Below, in pieces: positions 25,204-34,025 of a stretch of 64,000 nt of DNA. Each line of letters begins with the position of its first letter. The stretch's first letter is position 1. The position numbers and the translations under genes are program-made. The notes under the pieces were generated by a model that was given only the letters and a program-made list of their open reading frames with translations, was not told the origin of the DNA and ran no database searches. Source of the DNA: CAVRXQ01 sp963725215 (GTDB lineage: Bacteria; Actinomycetota; Acidimicrobiia; Acidimicrobiales; Bog-793); contig CAVRXQ010000001.1 of the NCBI GenBank assembly GCA_963725215.1, positions 1 to 64,000 on the forward strand. The letters run 5' to 3'.

Positions 25204-25583
25204 TCGACGCGACGCCGTTCTCGAATGGCTGGTTCTCTCAACTTTCAGAGATGATCGCGAAAGTGGAACCAGAAGAGGACTGGCCAACACTGTCGCTCGG
25301 AATCGCAATCAACGGCGGACCGCAAGGGCCGGTCCGCTACACATTCCACGTCGGACCTGAAGGAGCTGGCCTCGAGGTTGGATCCGTCGAATCCGCCGAC
25401 GTCACGTTGGTCGAGTCCTTCGAGACCGCACGTTCGATAGTGGATGGCACCTCGATCTCGGATCTCCTTGCCGAAGGTCGCATCACCGTCAGCGGGGATG
25501 CGAACGCGCTTGTCTCTGCCCAACGTCCTCTTGCTGCGATCTCCGCGGTGTTCGCGGAGATCGCGGACACAGCAAACAACTGA
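25200..25583 (+). CDS. SCP2 (sterol-carrier-protein-2) domain protein
   Basis: 127 residues from a GTG that overlaps the sdhB stop by four bases. The SCP2-like fold is shown by the hydrophobic-strand pattern LSLGIAINGGPQGPVRYTFH, the tunnel-lining segment LEVGSVESADVTLVES and the end LAEGRITVSGDANALV. SCP2 domains bind lipids or fatty acyl groups. In some Actinomycetota similar small proteins sit beside metabolic operons; its role next to complex II is unknown, but tight coupling implies coexpression. The mature protein is cytoplasmic. The family call is moderately sure because the domain is short and diverse. Confidence 0.7.
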   Translation: MIDATPFSNGWFSQLSEMIAKVEPEEDWPTLSLGIAINGGPQGPVRYTFHVGPEGAGLEVGSVESADVTLVESFETARSIVDGTSISDLLAEGRITVSGDANALVSAQRPLAAISAVFAEIADTANN

Positions 25584-25602
25584 ACGCACCACGGGAGGCC
25601 AG

Positions 25603-25899
25603 ATGATCTTCGAGCACGCCGTGATCAACGTCGCGCCCGGCAAAGAGGACGAATTCGAGGAAGCATTTCCCTCCGCGCGCGAGGTGATGGAGAAGTCACC
25701 GGGCTGCTTATCGGTGCGCCTGTTCCGTTGCGTCGAGCTGCCGGAGCGGTTCCTGTTATTCGTCGAGTGGGAGAATGTCGAGGCGCACATGGAAGGGTTC
25801 AGAAAGTCCGACGCCTTCGCGCGCTGGCGGGAGATCGTCGGTCCGTATTTCGCTTACCTCTCCGACATGGAGCACTTCCGACCCGTCGCGGAGGGCTGA
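25603..25899 (+). CDS. Antibiotic-biosynthesis-monooxygenase (ABM) domain protein
   Basis: 98 residues from the ATG at 25603, with GGGAGG upstream. It is a dimeric alpha-beta barrel of the ABM superfamily: MIFEHAVINVAPGKEDEFEE, SPGCLSVRLFRCVELPERFL, LFVEWENVEAHMEGF and FARWREIVGPYFAY. Members include quinone monooxygenases and small stress proteins; many single-domain copies have no known substrate. It follows the SCP2 gene by about 20 bases, so it may be the last gene of the sdh transcript, and it ends four bases from the convergent mdh gene. Confidence 0.8.
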   Translation: MIFEHAVINVAPGKEDEFEEAFPSAREVMEKSPGCLSVRLFRCVELPERFLLFVEWENVEAHMEGFRKSDAFARWREIVGPYFAYLSDMEHFRPVAEG

Positions 25900-25903
25900 G
25901 CGC

Positions 25904-26902
25904 TCAGGACAGCAGACCGGCGACCTCGGCGCGCTCTTCCAGGAGCTCCTCGGTCGTCGCCGCGATCCTTCCTCGCGCGAACTCCGAATGCTCGAGGCCC
26001 TCGACGACGCTCCACGACTTCCCGTCGCCACGGACGGGATATCCGAATTGCAGACCTTCGGGCACGCCGTACTCCCCGCGCGAGGCGACGGCGAGCGAAC
26101 TCCAGTCCGAACCTTTCGTCGGTGAAATCACGCTTCGCATGGAGTCGATCGCCGCGTTGGCCGCCGAGGCGGCGGAGGAGGATCCGCGCGCGTCGATAAT
26201 CGCCGCACCGCGCTTTTGAATCGTCTCCAAGAACGCACCCCGCAACCACTCGTCGTCGCCGATGACGTCAGGTGCTGGCTTCCCGCCGATCAGCGCGTTC
26301 TCGAAGTCGGGAAATTGCGTCGAGGAGTGATTTCCCCACACCGCGAGATTCGTCACGGTCGCGACAGATTCGTTCGCCTTCTTCGCCAGCTGAGACTTTG
26401 CCCGGTTCTCGTCGAGCCTTGTCATCGCGAACCACCGCTCGGCGGGGATGTCCGGCGCGTTTGAACGCGCGATCAGACAGTTGGTGTTGCACGGGTTGCC
26501 GACGACGAGGACCCGCACGTCGGACGCCGCGCTCTCTGAGATCGCCCTCCCCTGCGGCTTGAAGATCCCGCCGTTCACCCCGAGCAGGTCCTTGCGCTCC
26601 ATACCGGCTTTGCGCGGGATCGAGCCGACGAGAAAGGCGTACGAGGCGCCATCGAAGGCGGTCTTCAGCTCCGACGTCGCAACGACGTCGGCGAGGAGTG
26701 GGAACGCGCAGTCGTCGAGCTCCATGACGACCCCCTCAAGCGCACGCATCGCCGGTTCGATCTCCAATAGGCGGAGCACGATTGGGCGATCCGGTCCGAG
26801 GAGCTCGCCCGAGGCGATCCGGAACAACAGCGCGTAGCCGATATTGCCCGCGGCGCCGGTCACGGTGACGTGTGCCGGGACGCCTCCAGTTGAGGTCGTC
26901 AT
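25904..26902 (-). CDS. mdh: Malate dehydrogenase
   Basis: 332 residues from the ATG at 26902; in-frame extensions upstream lack a ribosome site. NAD-linked oxidation of malate to oxaloacetate in the citric acid cycle. Motifs: the NAD fold VTVTGAAGNIGYALLFRIAS, the substrate-loop arginines in VGSIPRKAGMERKDLL, VVGNPCNTNCL, the catalytic Asp region FAMTRLDENRAKSQLA and the catalytic His in VWGNHSSTQFPDF. It is of the cytosolic/actinobacterial type (group with GAAGNIGYAL) and has the usual length. It converges on the ABM gene and is divergent from the cyclase at 27017. Complex II and isocitrate dehydrogenase are on either side. Confidence 0.95.
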   Translation of the reverse strand: MTTSTGGVPAHVTVTGAAGNIGYALLFRIASGELLGPDRPIVLRLLEIEPAMRALEGVVMELDDCAFPLLADVVATSELKTAFDGASYAFLVGSIPRKAGMERKDLLGVNGGIFKPQGRAISESAASDVRVLVVGNPCNTNCLIARSNAPDIPAERWFAMTRLDENRAKSQLAKKANESVATVTNLAVWGNHSSTQFPDFENALIGGKPAPDVIGDDEWLRGAFLETIQKRGAAIIDARGSSSAASAANAAIDSMRSVISPTKGSDWSSLAVASRGEYGVPEGLQFGYPVRGDGKSWSVVEGLEHSEFARGRIAATTEELLEERAEVAGLLS

Positions 26903-27016
26903 CACACGCGAGGTTATCTCTCGACCTCGGCTTGTCCGAGTGCCAAAAGGACTTCCTTCCTGGGAAAACGTGCCTGCCGCTACCCTTTCGCGAGGAAATT
27001 GATTTCGGGGGGCTAG

Positions 27017-30000
27017 ATGCGCTGTTCCATCTGCGCCACGGAGAACCCGGCCGAGGCACGGTTCTGTATCGGGTGCGGCCAATCGCTCACGGCGGCATGC
27101 GCCAGCTGCGGCACGACGCTTCCTCCTCAAGCGCGCTTTTGTTTTTCCTGCGGCCAAGCGGTCGGAGGATCCTCCCAGCCAGCGGCAACATCGTCGGTTA
27201 CCCCGTCGTCAGACCGAGCCGCTGAGCCCGCGGCGTTGGCCGCGCCGACGTGGGAGATTCGTCAAGTCTCCGTGCTGTTTTGTGACCTCGTCGGGTTCAC
27301 GACGCTCTCTGAGTCGCGCGATCCCGAGGAGGTGCGCGAGCTCCTCTCCGGCTACTTCGATCTCGCGCGCTCGGTCATCTCCCGCTACGGAGGCACGGTC
27401 GAGAAGTTCATCGGTGACGCGGTGATGGCCGTTTGGGGTGCGCCAGTCGCCCGCGAGGACGACGCCGAGCGGTCGGTCCGTGCCGCACTGGAGCTTCTCT
27501 CCGCGATCTCCACGTACGGAGACGAGCGGGCGACGACTCTCGACGCGCGAATCGGCGTCGCCACCGGATCCGCCGCGACGACGACGCCGGAAGAAGGAAT
27601 GGTGATCGGCGATCGCGTCAACACCGCTGCGCGGATCCAATCGGTGGCACCGGCGCGTGGCTGTCTTGTCGACGATTCGACGCGCAACGCCTCGTCGGCG
27701 GCGATCGTCTACCGCGACGCCGGGACCCACGAGTTGAAAGGCAAGTCGGAGCGCATCCACCTGAACGAGGCCGTGCGGGTCGTCGCCTTGGTCGGCGGGG
27801 CGCTGAAGTCAGAAGGACTCGAGGCACCCTTCGTTGGACGCGACAGCGAGCTCCGACTCGTGAAGGAGCTCTTCCATTCGGCGGTGGAACAGCATCGAGC
27901 GCATCTCGTCTCGATCGTCGGGGTCGCAGGAATCGGGAAGAGCAGGCTGGCGTGGGAGTACTTCAAGTACGTCGACGGACTCTCCGACCTCTTCCTCGGA
28001 CATCGCGGCCGGTGCCTCGCCTACGGCGACGGGGTGACCTACTGGGCACTCGCCGAGATGGTGAGAAGCAGGGCGGGCATCGTCGAAGCCGAAGAAGAGA
28101 GCGCGGCCGCAGAAAAACTCCAGACCGTCCTGACGCAGTATGTCCCCGACCTCGACGAGCGCCGCTGGGTGGAGGCGCGTCTCGGGCAGCTGCTCGCGAT
28201 CGACACGCGCACGTCGTTCGATCGAGAGGACTTGTTCGCGGGTTGGCGCTTGTTCTTCGAGCGTATGGCCGAGGTCCGCCCGGTCATCTTGTCGTTCGAG
28301 GACATGCAGTGGGCTGACTCGGCGCTCCTCGATTTCATCGAATATCTGCTCGATTGGTCGAAAAGCCACCCGATCTTCGTGCTCACCTTGACCCGCCCAG
28401 AACTGCTCGAACGGCGTCCGAACTGGGGTGCCGCGCACCGCAACTTCACCTCGATCGCCCTCGAGCCCCTCGCTCCGGGAGCGATGCGCGACCTCGTCTC
28501 CGGTCTCGTCCCCGGACTTCCGAATGAAATCCGGGCGCGCATCTTGGAACGCGCCGAAGGGATACCTCTGTACGCGGTCGAGACGATCCGCATGCTCATC
28601 GACCGCGGTCTACTCGTCGCCGACGACGGTACCTACCGCCCCGTCGGTCCGATCGAAGCACTCGACATCCCGGAGACCTTGCAGGCGCTTATCGCCGCGC
28701 GACTCGACGGGCTCGCCGAAACCGAACGCCGACTAATCCAGGAGGCGGCCGTTCTCGGCAAGACCTTCACAAAAGAGGGCATCGCGCAGCTCAGCGGAAT
28801 CCCGGCCGACGCGCTGACCACCGCGCTCGATGCGTTGATCCGCAAGGAACTGATCACCGTGCAGGCAGACCCCCGTTCCCCCGAACGGGGCCATTACACA
28901 TTCCTGCAGGACATGGTGCGCAAGATCGCGTACGAATCACTCCCCAAGCGCGACCGCAAAGAGAAGCACCTTGCCGCGGCGGCGTATCTCGAGGGCGCGT
29001 TCGGGGTAGACGACCTCGAGGTGGTCGAGATCTTCGCCTCGCACTATCGCGCCGCGTTCGAGCTCGCTCCCAACGCCGAAAATGCGGAGGAAGTGAAGTC
29101 GCGCGCTCGCGAGCTCACGATTCGTGCCGGCGAACGTGCGGCGGCGCTCGCCGACGCGGTCGGCGCGCAGCGATACTTCGAGCAGGCGATCGCGCTCACC
29201 GACGAGGAGCTCGATCAGGCGACGCTCGAAGAACGCGCCGGCCAGATGGCACAACTCGCCGGCGGCCGTGCGTCTGCTCGCGCTCACTTCGAGCGCGCCG
29301 CAACGCTCTATGACCTGATGAGCGCGACGCATGCAGGTGCACGCGTCGCTGCGCGACTGGGCGAAATCGATTTCGAAGAGTTGCACATGAACCAGGGGAT
29401 CGAGCGAATGGAAAAGGCGTTCGCCCTGCTCTCAGAAGATGAGCCCGACGCTGATCTCGTGACGCTCGCCGCGCAACTCGGCCGGCTCCAGCTCTTTGCC
29501 GGCGCGCCGGATGTCGCCCTGCAGCGGATCGAATTCACACTCCGTCACGCGGAGAAGCTGAGGCTGCGAGAGCAGTTCGCGGAGGCCCTCAACACGAAGT
29601 CAGTCCTCCTCCACTGGAACCGCCGCGAGGAGGAAGGGATGCTCCTCGTCCGACACGCGCTCTCCGTCGCGCTCGAGGAGGGCCTCCCCCAGTCCGCGTT
29701 GCGCGCCTACAACAACCTCATCGCCTACCTCGCCGGTGCCGACAGGTACGCCGACCTGGTGACGGTGACCTCGGAAGCACTCGAGTACTCACGCCGGATC
29801 GGCGATCGCAAATGGGAGTTGTTGTTCCTCAGCTCCGAGATGGACAACTGCGTCGACCTCGGCGATTGGGATCGCGCAACTGAGATCCTCTCTCAGCTGC
29901 GCGATGCTTCCGAATACTGGGGTTTCCTCATGGGTCGGATGACCTATGTGATGCGTGTCTTCATCGATCGCGGGGACCTCGCCGGAGCGAAGGACCTGCT

Positions 30001-30541
30001 CGAAGTGACGGGTGAGCTCGAGCAGGCCGAGGACACCCAGATGCGCCCCGGATTCCTCGGCGCGAAGGCGCTCGTTTTGCGTGCGGAAGGAAAACACGAA
30101 GAAGCGCTCGACGCGGCGAACGAGTCCGTCGCTGCAGCGCTGCTCGTGGGAAAGAACGAGTACCGCGGACTGATCGTCGACCTGTTCGACGTCGCATATG
30201 ACGCGGACCGCACCCGTGCCATCGAGGTTCTACGTGAGATCGAGGCATTGAGACCCGGCGATACCTCTGAATCGCTGCAGGCGTTCGCGCATCGCTTTCG
30301 TGCCAAGCTCGCTTCGAACCCGCGCGACGAAGATTTCGAAATCGCAATCAGCAGCTTCCGTGACCTGTCCATGAAGTTCCACTTGGCCGTATCTCTCCTC
30401 GAGTACGCGGAGTCGCTCTCCGAGCGTGGCCGACCCGACCGCGCTGCCAGCTACTTCGACGAAGCGCGCGAGATCTTCGAGAATCTTCGGGCGACGCCGT
30501 GGATGGAGCGAGTCCGCCTTTCGAGCGCTCTCGCCTCCTGA
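27017..30541 (+). CDS. Zinc-ribbon, class III nucleotide cyclase, AAA-ATPase and TPR-like signalling protein
   Basis: 1174 residues. Two zinc ribbons begin it (CSICATENPAEARFCIGCG and CASCGTTLPPQARFCFSCG, residues 3-50). A class III cyclase domain (about 80-250) follows: SVLFCDLVGFTTLSESRDPE with the first metal Asp, VEKFIGDAVMAVWGAPVARE with the second, and GDRVNTAARIQSVAPARG with the Asn/Arg transition-state pair. An ATPase domain starts at the P-loop VGVAGIGKSRLAWEY (about 300). The rest (about 700-1170) is TPR-like helical repeat. Both metal Asp and the Lys in VEKF are present, so the cyclase may be active. The same layout is common among multidomain cyclases in Actinomycetota. It is divergent from mdh and stands alone. 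Confidence 0.9.
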   Translation: MRCSICATENPAEARFCIGCGQSLTAACASCGTTLPPQARFCFSCGQAVGGSSQPAATSSVTPSSDRAAEPAALAAPTWEIRQVSVLFCDLVGFTTLSESRDPEEVRELLSGYFDLARSVISRYGGTVEKFIGDAVMAVWGAPVAREDDAERSVRAALELLSAISTYGDERATTLDARIGVATGSAATTTPEEGMVIGDRVNTAARIQSVAPARGCLVDDSTRNASSAAIVYRDAGTHELKGKSERIHLNEAVRVVALVGGALKSEGLEAPFVGRDSELRLVKELFHSAVEQHRAHLVSIVGVAGIGKSRLAWEYFKYVDGLSDLFLGHRGRCLAYGDGVTYWALAEMVRSRAGIVEAEEESAAAEKLQTVLTQYVPDLDERRWVEARLGQLLAIDTRTSFDREDLFAGWRLFFERMAEVRPVILSFEDMQWADSALLDFIEYLLDWSKSHPIFVLTLTRPELLERRPNWGAAHRNFTSIALEPLAPGAMRDLVSGLVPGLPNEIRARILERAEGIPLYAVETIRMLIDRGLLVADDGTYRPVGPIEALDIPETLQALIAARLDGLAETERRLIQEAAVLGKTFTKEGIAQLSGIPADALTTALDALIRKELITVQADPRSPERGHYTFLQDMVRKIAYESLPKRDRKEKHLAAAAYLEGAFGVDDLEVVEIFASHYRAAFELAPNAENAEEVKSRARELTIRAGERAAALADAVGAQRYFEQAIALTDEELDQATLEERAGQMAQLAGGRASARAHFERAATLYDLMSATHAGARVAARLGEIDFEELHMNQGIERMEKAFALLSEDEPDADLVTLAAQLGRLQLFAGAPDVALQRIEFTLRHAEKLRLREQFAEALNTKSVLLHWNRREEEGMLLVRHALSVALEEGLPQSALRAYNNLIAYLAGADRYADLVTVTSEALEYSRRIGDRKWELLFLSSEMDNCVDLGDWDRATEILSQLRDASEYWGFLMGRMTYVMRVFIDRGDLAGAKDLLEVTGELEQAEDTQMRPGFLGAKALVLRAEGKHEEALDAANESVAAALLVGKNEYRGLIVDLFDVAYDADRTRAIEVLREIEALRPGDTSESLQAFAHRFRAKLASNPRDEDFEIAISSFRDLSMKFHLAVSLLEYAESLSERGRPDRAASYFDEAREIFENLRATPWMERVRLSSALAS

Positions 30542-30624
30542 GCTGAGCGAGCGAGAGCGCTTCGCGACCTCACTCCGGGTTCGCCCAGGCGACCACCGCC
30601 CGGCCTCGTGTTGACCGGTCGGGC

Positions 30625-31821
30625 TTAGAGACGCTCGACGACCGCCTGCGCGAACTCACTCGTCTTCACCTCGTGCGCGCCGTCCATCTGGCGGGCGAAG
30701 TCGTAAGTCACGATCTTCTCGGCGATCGTGGCCTCGAGCGCTCGGACGATGTCAACGGCGGGCTTTGTCCAACCGATGTGCTCGAACATCATCACTCCAG
30801 AGAGGATCACCGAGCCGGGATTCACCTTGTCCTGGCCGGCGTATTTCGGCGCCGTGCCGTGCGTCGCCTCGAACACACCGTGGCCCGTCACGTAATTGAT
30901 GTTGCCGCCGGGCGCGATGCCGATCCCGCCGACCTGCGCCGCGAGCGCGTCCGACAGGTAGTCGCCGTTCAGGTTCGTCGTCGCGATGACGTCGAACTCT
31001 TCGGGGCGCGTGAGCACCTGTTGCAAGGTGATATCGGCGATCGCGTCCTTTACGAGGATCTTCTCCCCCGGTTGGCCGTCGCAGTCGTCCCATCCGACTG
31101 CGATGTCGGAGAATTCCTCGCGCACGAGCTCGTAGCCCCAGGCACGGAACGCGCCTTCGGTGAATTTTTGAATGTTGCCCTTGTGTACGAGGGTCACGCT
31201 CTTTCTGCCGTGCGTCTTCGCGTATTGGATCGCGGCACGGATCAGACGTTTCGATCCCGTTATCGAGACCGGTTTGATGCCCACGCCCGAGTCAAGGCGG
31301 ATGTTCCAGCCGAACTCGCGCTGCAAGAACTCGAGAAGCTTGCGTGCATCGGCGGTCCCTTCTTCGACCTCAAAGCCGGCATAGACGTCTTCGGTGTTCT
31401 CACGGAAGATCACCATGTCGACCCTGCCAGGCCAGCGCACCGGTGAGGGGACACCCTGGAACCAGCGCACGGGCCGCAAACAGACGTACAAGTCGAGCTG
31501 CTGACGGAGCGCAACGTTGAGAGAGCGGATACCTCCTCCGATTGGTGTCGTGAGAGGGCCCTTGATCCCGATCAGATGGTCCCGAAACGCCTCGACCGTC
31601 TCCACGGGGAGCCAGCTGCCCGTCCGCTTGAACGCTTTCTCCCCCGCGAATACTTCTTGCCAGGAAATGCGCTTGTTGTGCTTCGCAGCCGCGGCGTCGA
31701 ACACCGCTTGCGCGGCCGGCCAGATGTCGACGCCGGTCCCGTCTCCTTCGATGAACGGGATGATCGGCTCATCCGGGACGGTGAGCTCGCCGGATGGGGA
31801 CATCGTGATCTTTTCGGCCAT
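30625..31821 (-). CDS. icd: NADP-dependent isocitrate dehydrogenase
   Basis: 398 residues, close to the Escherichia coli enzyme. It decarboxylates isocitrate to 2-oxoglutarate in the citric acid cycle. Visible are the regulatory/substrate serine loop IRSLNVALRQQLDLYVCLRP, FRENTEDVYAGFE, GNIQKFTEGAFRAWGYELVR, the catalytic acids in ATTNLNGDYLSDALAAQ, and GTAPKYAGQDKVNPGSVIL, whose Lys-Tyr pair selects NADP over NAD. It is a single gene on the minus strand between the convergent cyclase and metF, which is transcribed the same way 81 bases upstream. The start is an ATG preceded by a modest GAAAG site. Confidence 0.95.
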   Translation of the reverse strand: MAEKITMSPSGELTVPDEPIIPFIEGDGTGVDIWPAAQAVFDAAAAKHNKRISWQEVFAGEKAFKRTGSWLPVETVEAFRDHLIGIKGPLTTPIGGGIRSLNVALRQQLDLYVCLRPVRWFQGVPSPVRWPGRVDMVIFRENTEDVYAGFEVEEGTADARKLLEFLQREFGWNIRLDSGVGIKPVSITGSKRLIRAAIQYAKTHGRKSVTLVHKGNIQKFTEGAFRAWGYELVREEFSDIAVGWDDCDGQPGEKILVKDAIADITLQQVLTRPEEFDVIATTNLNGDYLSDALAAQVGGIGIAPGGNINYVTGHGVFEATHGTAPKYAGQDKVNPGSVILSGVMMFEHIGWTKPAVDIVRALEATIAEKIVTYDFARQMDGAHEVKTSEFAQAVVERL

Positions 31822-31902
31822 CTTTCGAGCCTACCGGTGGCGCCGGTGGCCCAACTGTATGACGCTGGCGGACGCGTCGGCGGAAGCCACAGCACACCGC
31901 GG

Positions 31903-32784
31903 CTAGTGGCGGGCGTTTTTCACTCGCGCGTAACCAAGGTTTTCGCAGATCGCAACCGTCGCCGAGACCTGGTTCATCGTGTAGAAGTGCAACCCCGGCG
32001 CGCCCGCGCCGATGAGCGCTTCGCACAACTCGGTTGCGAATTCGATACCGAACTGACGGACCGCGTCATGGTCTTCCGAGAGGGCGCCGACCGTTTCAGC
32101 GACCTCCGTCGGAATGACCACCCCTGCCAGTTCGGCCATTCTGGCAACGGAGCGCGCGCTCGTGATCGGCATGACACCGGGGAGGACGGGCTTTTCGACC
32201 CCCAAGGCGCCCAAGTCCTCCACCAGTCGCAGGTATTCGCCAATCTCGAAGAACAGCTGTGTGATGGCGAAGTCCGCCGACTCGAGTTTCTCGGCGAGGT
32301 ATCGCCGATCCGTCGCGAGATCCTTCGACGCCGGGTGGCCGGCCGGATGTGCGGCGACCGCGACGCACAACGGCGCGACGGACCTTGCGAGCTCAACAAG
32401 GTCGATCGCGTGCGCGAGTTCACCCACAGGGAGCAGGCCCGGCGAGCCCGCCGGCGGGTCGCCGAGCAGCGCGAGGACGTTGTCGACGCCGGATTCGGAA
32501 TACCGGCGCAAGATCGCCTCGAGTTCGTCGCGACGGTGGGCGGCGCACGTCAGGTGCGCCATCGGCTCGGTGCGCCCGGCGCGTTTGATCTCGACGACGA
32601 GCTCGTGGGTGCGCTCCCGGGTCGACCCCCCGGCGCCGTAGGTGATCGAGGCGAAGTCCGGCTCCAGCGTGTACAGACCCTCGAGCGCCCGCTCAAGGTG
32701 CGCGGCCGCCTCGAGCGAGCGCGGCGGCCACAACTCGACCGAAAGTGTCCGGCGGTGCGCAAGCATCGCGTCGACGCGTGACAT
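31903..32784 (-). CDS. metF: Methylenetetrahydrofolate reductase
   Basis: 293 residues, standard bacterial MetF length. It reduces methylene-THF to methyl-THF for methionine synthesis with FAD. Motifs: LSVELWPPRSLEAAAHLE (active-site Glu), PDFASITYGAGGSTRERT, MAHLTCAAHRRDELE, VLALLGDPPAG (catalytic Asp region), and AITQLFFEIGEYLRLVEDLG with the FAD-binding Gln/Phe stretch. The C-terminal part, LVEDLGALGVEKPVLPGVM and TSARSVARMAELAG, is complete. It faces the disrupted MFS gene divergently. It belongs functionally with the one-carbon genes folD and purN/purH nearby. Confidence 0.95.
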   Translation of the reverse strand: MSRVDAMLAHRRTLSVELWPPRSLEAAAHLERALEGLYTLEPDFASITYGAGGSTRERTHELVVEIKRAGRTEPMAHLTCAAHRRDELEAILRRYSESGVDNVLALLGDPPAGSPGLLPVGELAHAIDLVELARSVAPLCVAVAAHPAGHPASKDLATDRRYLAEKLESADFAITQLFFEIGEYLRLVEDLGALGVEKPVLPGVMPITSARSVARMAELAGVVIPTEVAETVGALSEDHDAVRQFGIEFATELCEALIGAGAPGLHFYTMNQVSATVAICENLGYARVKNARH

Positions 32785-32857
32785 CTCGACGCCAGTCTGT
32801 CAGCCAGCGTGGCCGCCGCCGGCCGAGCGCCACAGCCCGCCGATAGGTTCGCTCGAC

Positions 32858-34025
32858 GTGCGCCGAGCACCTCGCGTCCTGCGCCACCGCGATTTCACCC
32901 TCTTGTGGAGCGGTCAGTCCGCGTCCGTCATCGGTGACGGAATCTTCAGCGTCGCGCTGGCCCTCGAAACCTTGAAGGTCAGCAACCACGCCTCGACGCT
33001 CGCGTACGTCATGGCGGCCCGCACCGCGCCGAACGTGCTCCTGCTCCTGGTCGCCGGCGCCCTCGTCGATCGTCTCCCGCGCCGTCTAGTCGTGCTCGGC
33101 GCCGACTTGTCGCGCGGACTCGCGATCGCCGCGCTCTGTGGGTTGGCCGCCGCGCACGCGCTCACCGTCGTGGAGCTGATCGTGATCTCTGTCGTCGTCG
33201 GCTTGGCGGACGCGTTCTTCTACCCCGCATACCTCGCCATCATTCCCGAGCTTTTGCCGTCCGATCTGCTGGTGCAAGGCAACGCCTTCAACAGCGGGAG
33301 CCAGGTTCTCGGCCAATCCCTCGCCGGACCGGCGATTGGCGGCGTGCTGGTCGCGGCGTTCGGCGCGTCGTCGGCGTTCGCGGTCGACGCGGCAAGCTTC
33401 CTCATCAGCGCCGGCTGCCTCTTGGCGATGCGGGCGATCCCGCCCCCCGCGGGGTCGGGAAATTCGATCCTCTCCGACGTTCACTACGGCCTTCGCTGGA
33501 CGATGAGACAGCGCTGGCTTTGGTACGGGATCCTGGGCGCCGGCGTGGCGAACTTCGCCGCGTTCTCCCCCACCTCGGTGCTCGTGCCGCTGATCGTGCG
33601 CGACATCCTCCACCAAGGAGCCGTCGCGTTCGGTGCCGTCTTCGCCGTCTCTGGAGTCGGCGGGGCGCTCGCCTCAGTCGTCGTTGGCCGTTTTGGCACC
33701 CCGCGGCGCCGGGTGAGCGTGACCTGGGCGGTGTGGGCGGTGGCGTCAGCCTGCTTGCTCGGTGTCGGACGAGATGCGTGGCAGGGTCTCGTCTGTCGAC
33801 TGGCTCTTTTCGATCTGTCTCTCCCCCCTCGGCATCCTCGCTGCCGGACTCCTTGCGGGTTCGATCGGCGCGAGAGACACGATGGTTGCGGGAGCGCTCG
33901 TCTCGTTGGCGTCGGCCGCCGTCGTCTTCGTGCCCGGGGTGCGCGACCCCGATCGGCCTGACTACGAATCCGTCTCGCTCGAGGCGCCGCAGGTCGGCGG
34001 CGGCGAGACCGCCTCGATCAACTGA
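32858..34025 (+). pseudogene. Disrupted MFS exporter gene (internal deletion and frameshift near 33757-33763)
   Basis: From a GTG at 32858 the sequence encodes an MFS exporter of the MFS_3 (EntS-like) type: RHRDFTLLWSGQSASVIGDG, DRLPRRLVVLGADLSRG, VVVGLADAFFYPAYLAIIPE and LVQGNAFNSGSQVLGQSLAG. After ASACLLG the frame changes. The family stretch that should lie there, two membrane helices and the Gln/Asn-rich loop, is missing. The coding resumes in a different frame with VSDEMRGRVSSVDWLFSICL and runs to 34025. About 30-40 codons appear absent, and the shift is not a multiple of three. Either the gene is dead or the assembly has a deletion. The end overlaps convergent gcdH by eight bases. Confidence 0.7.
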
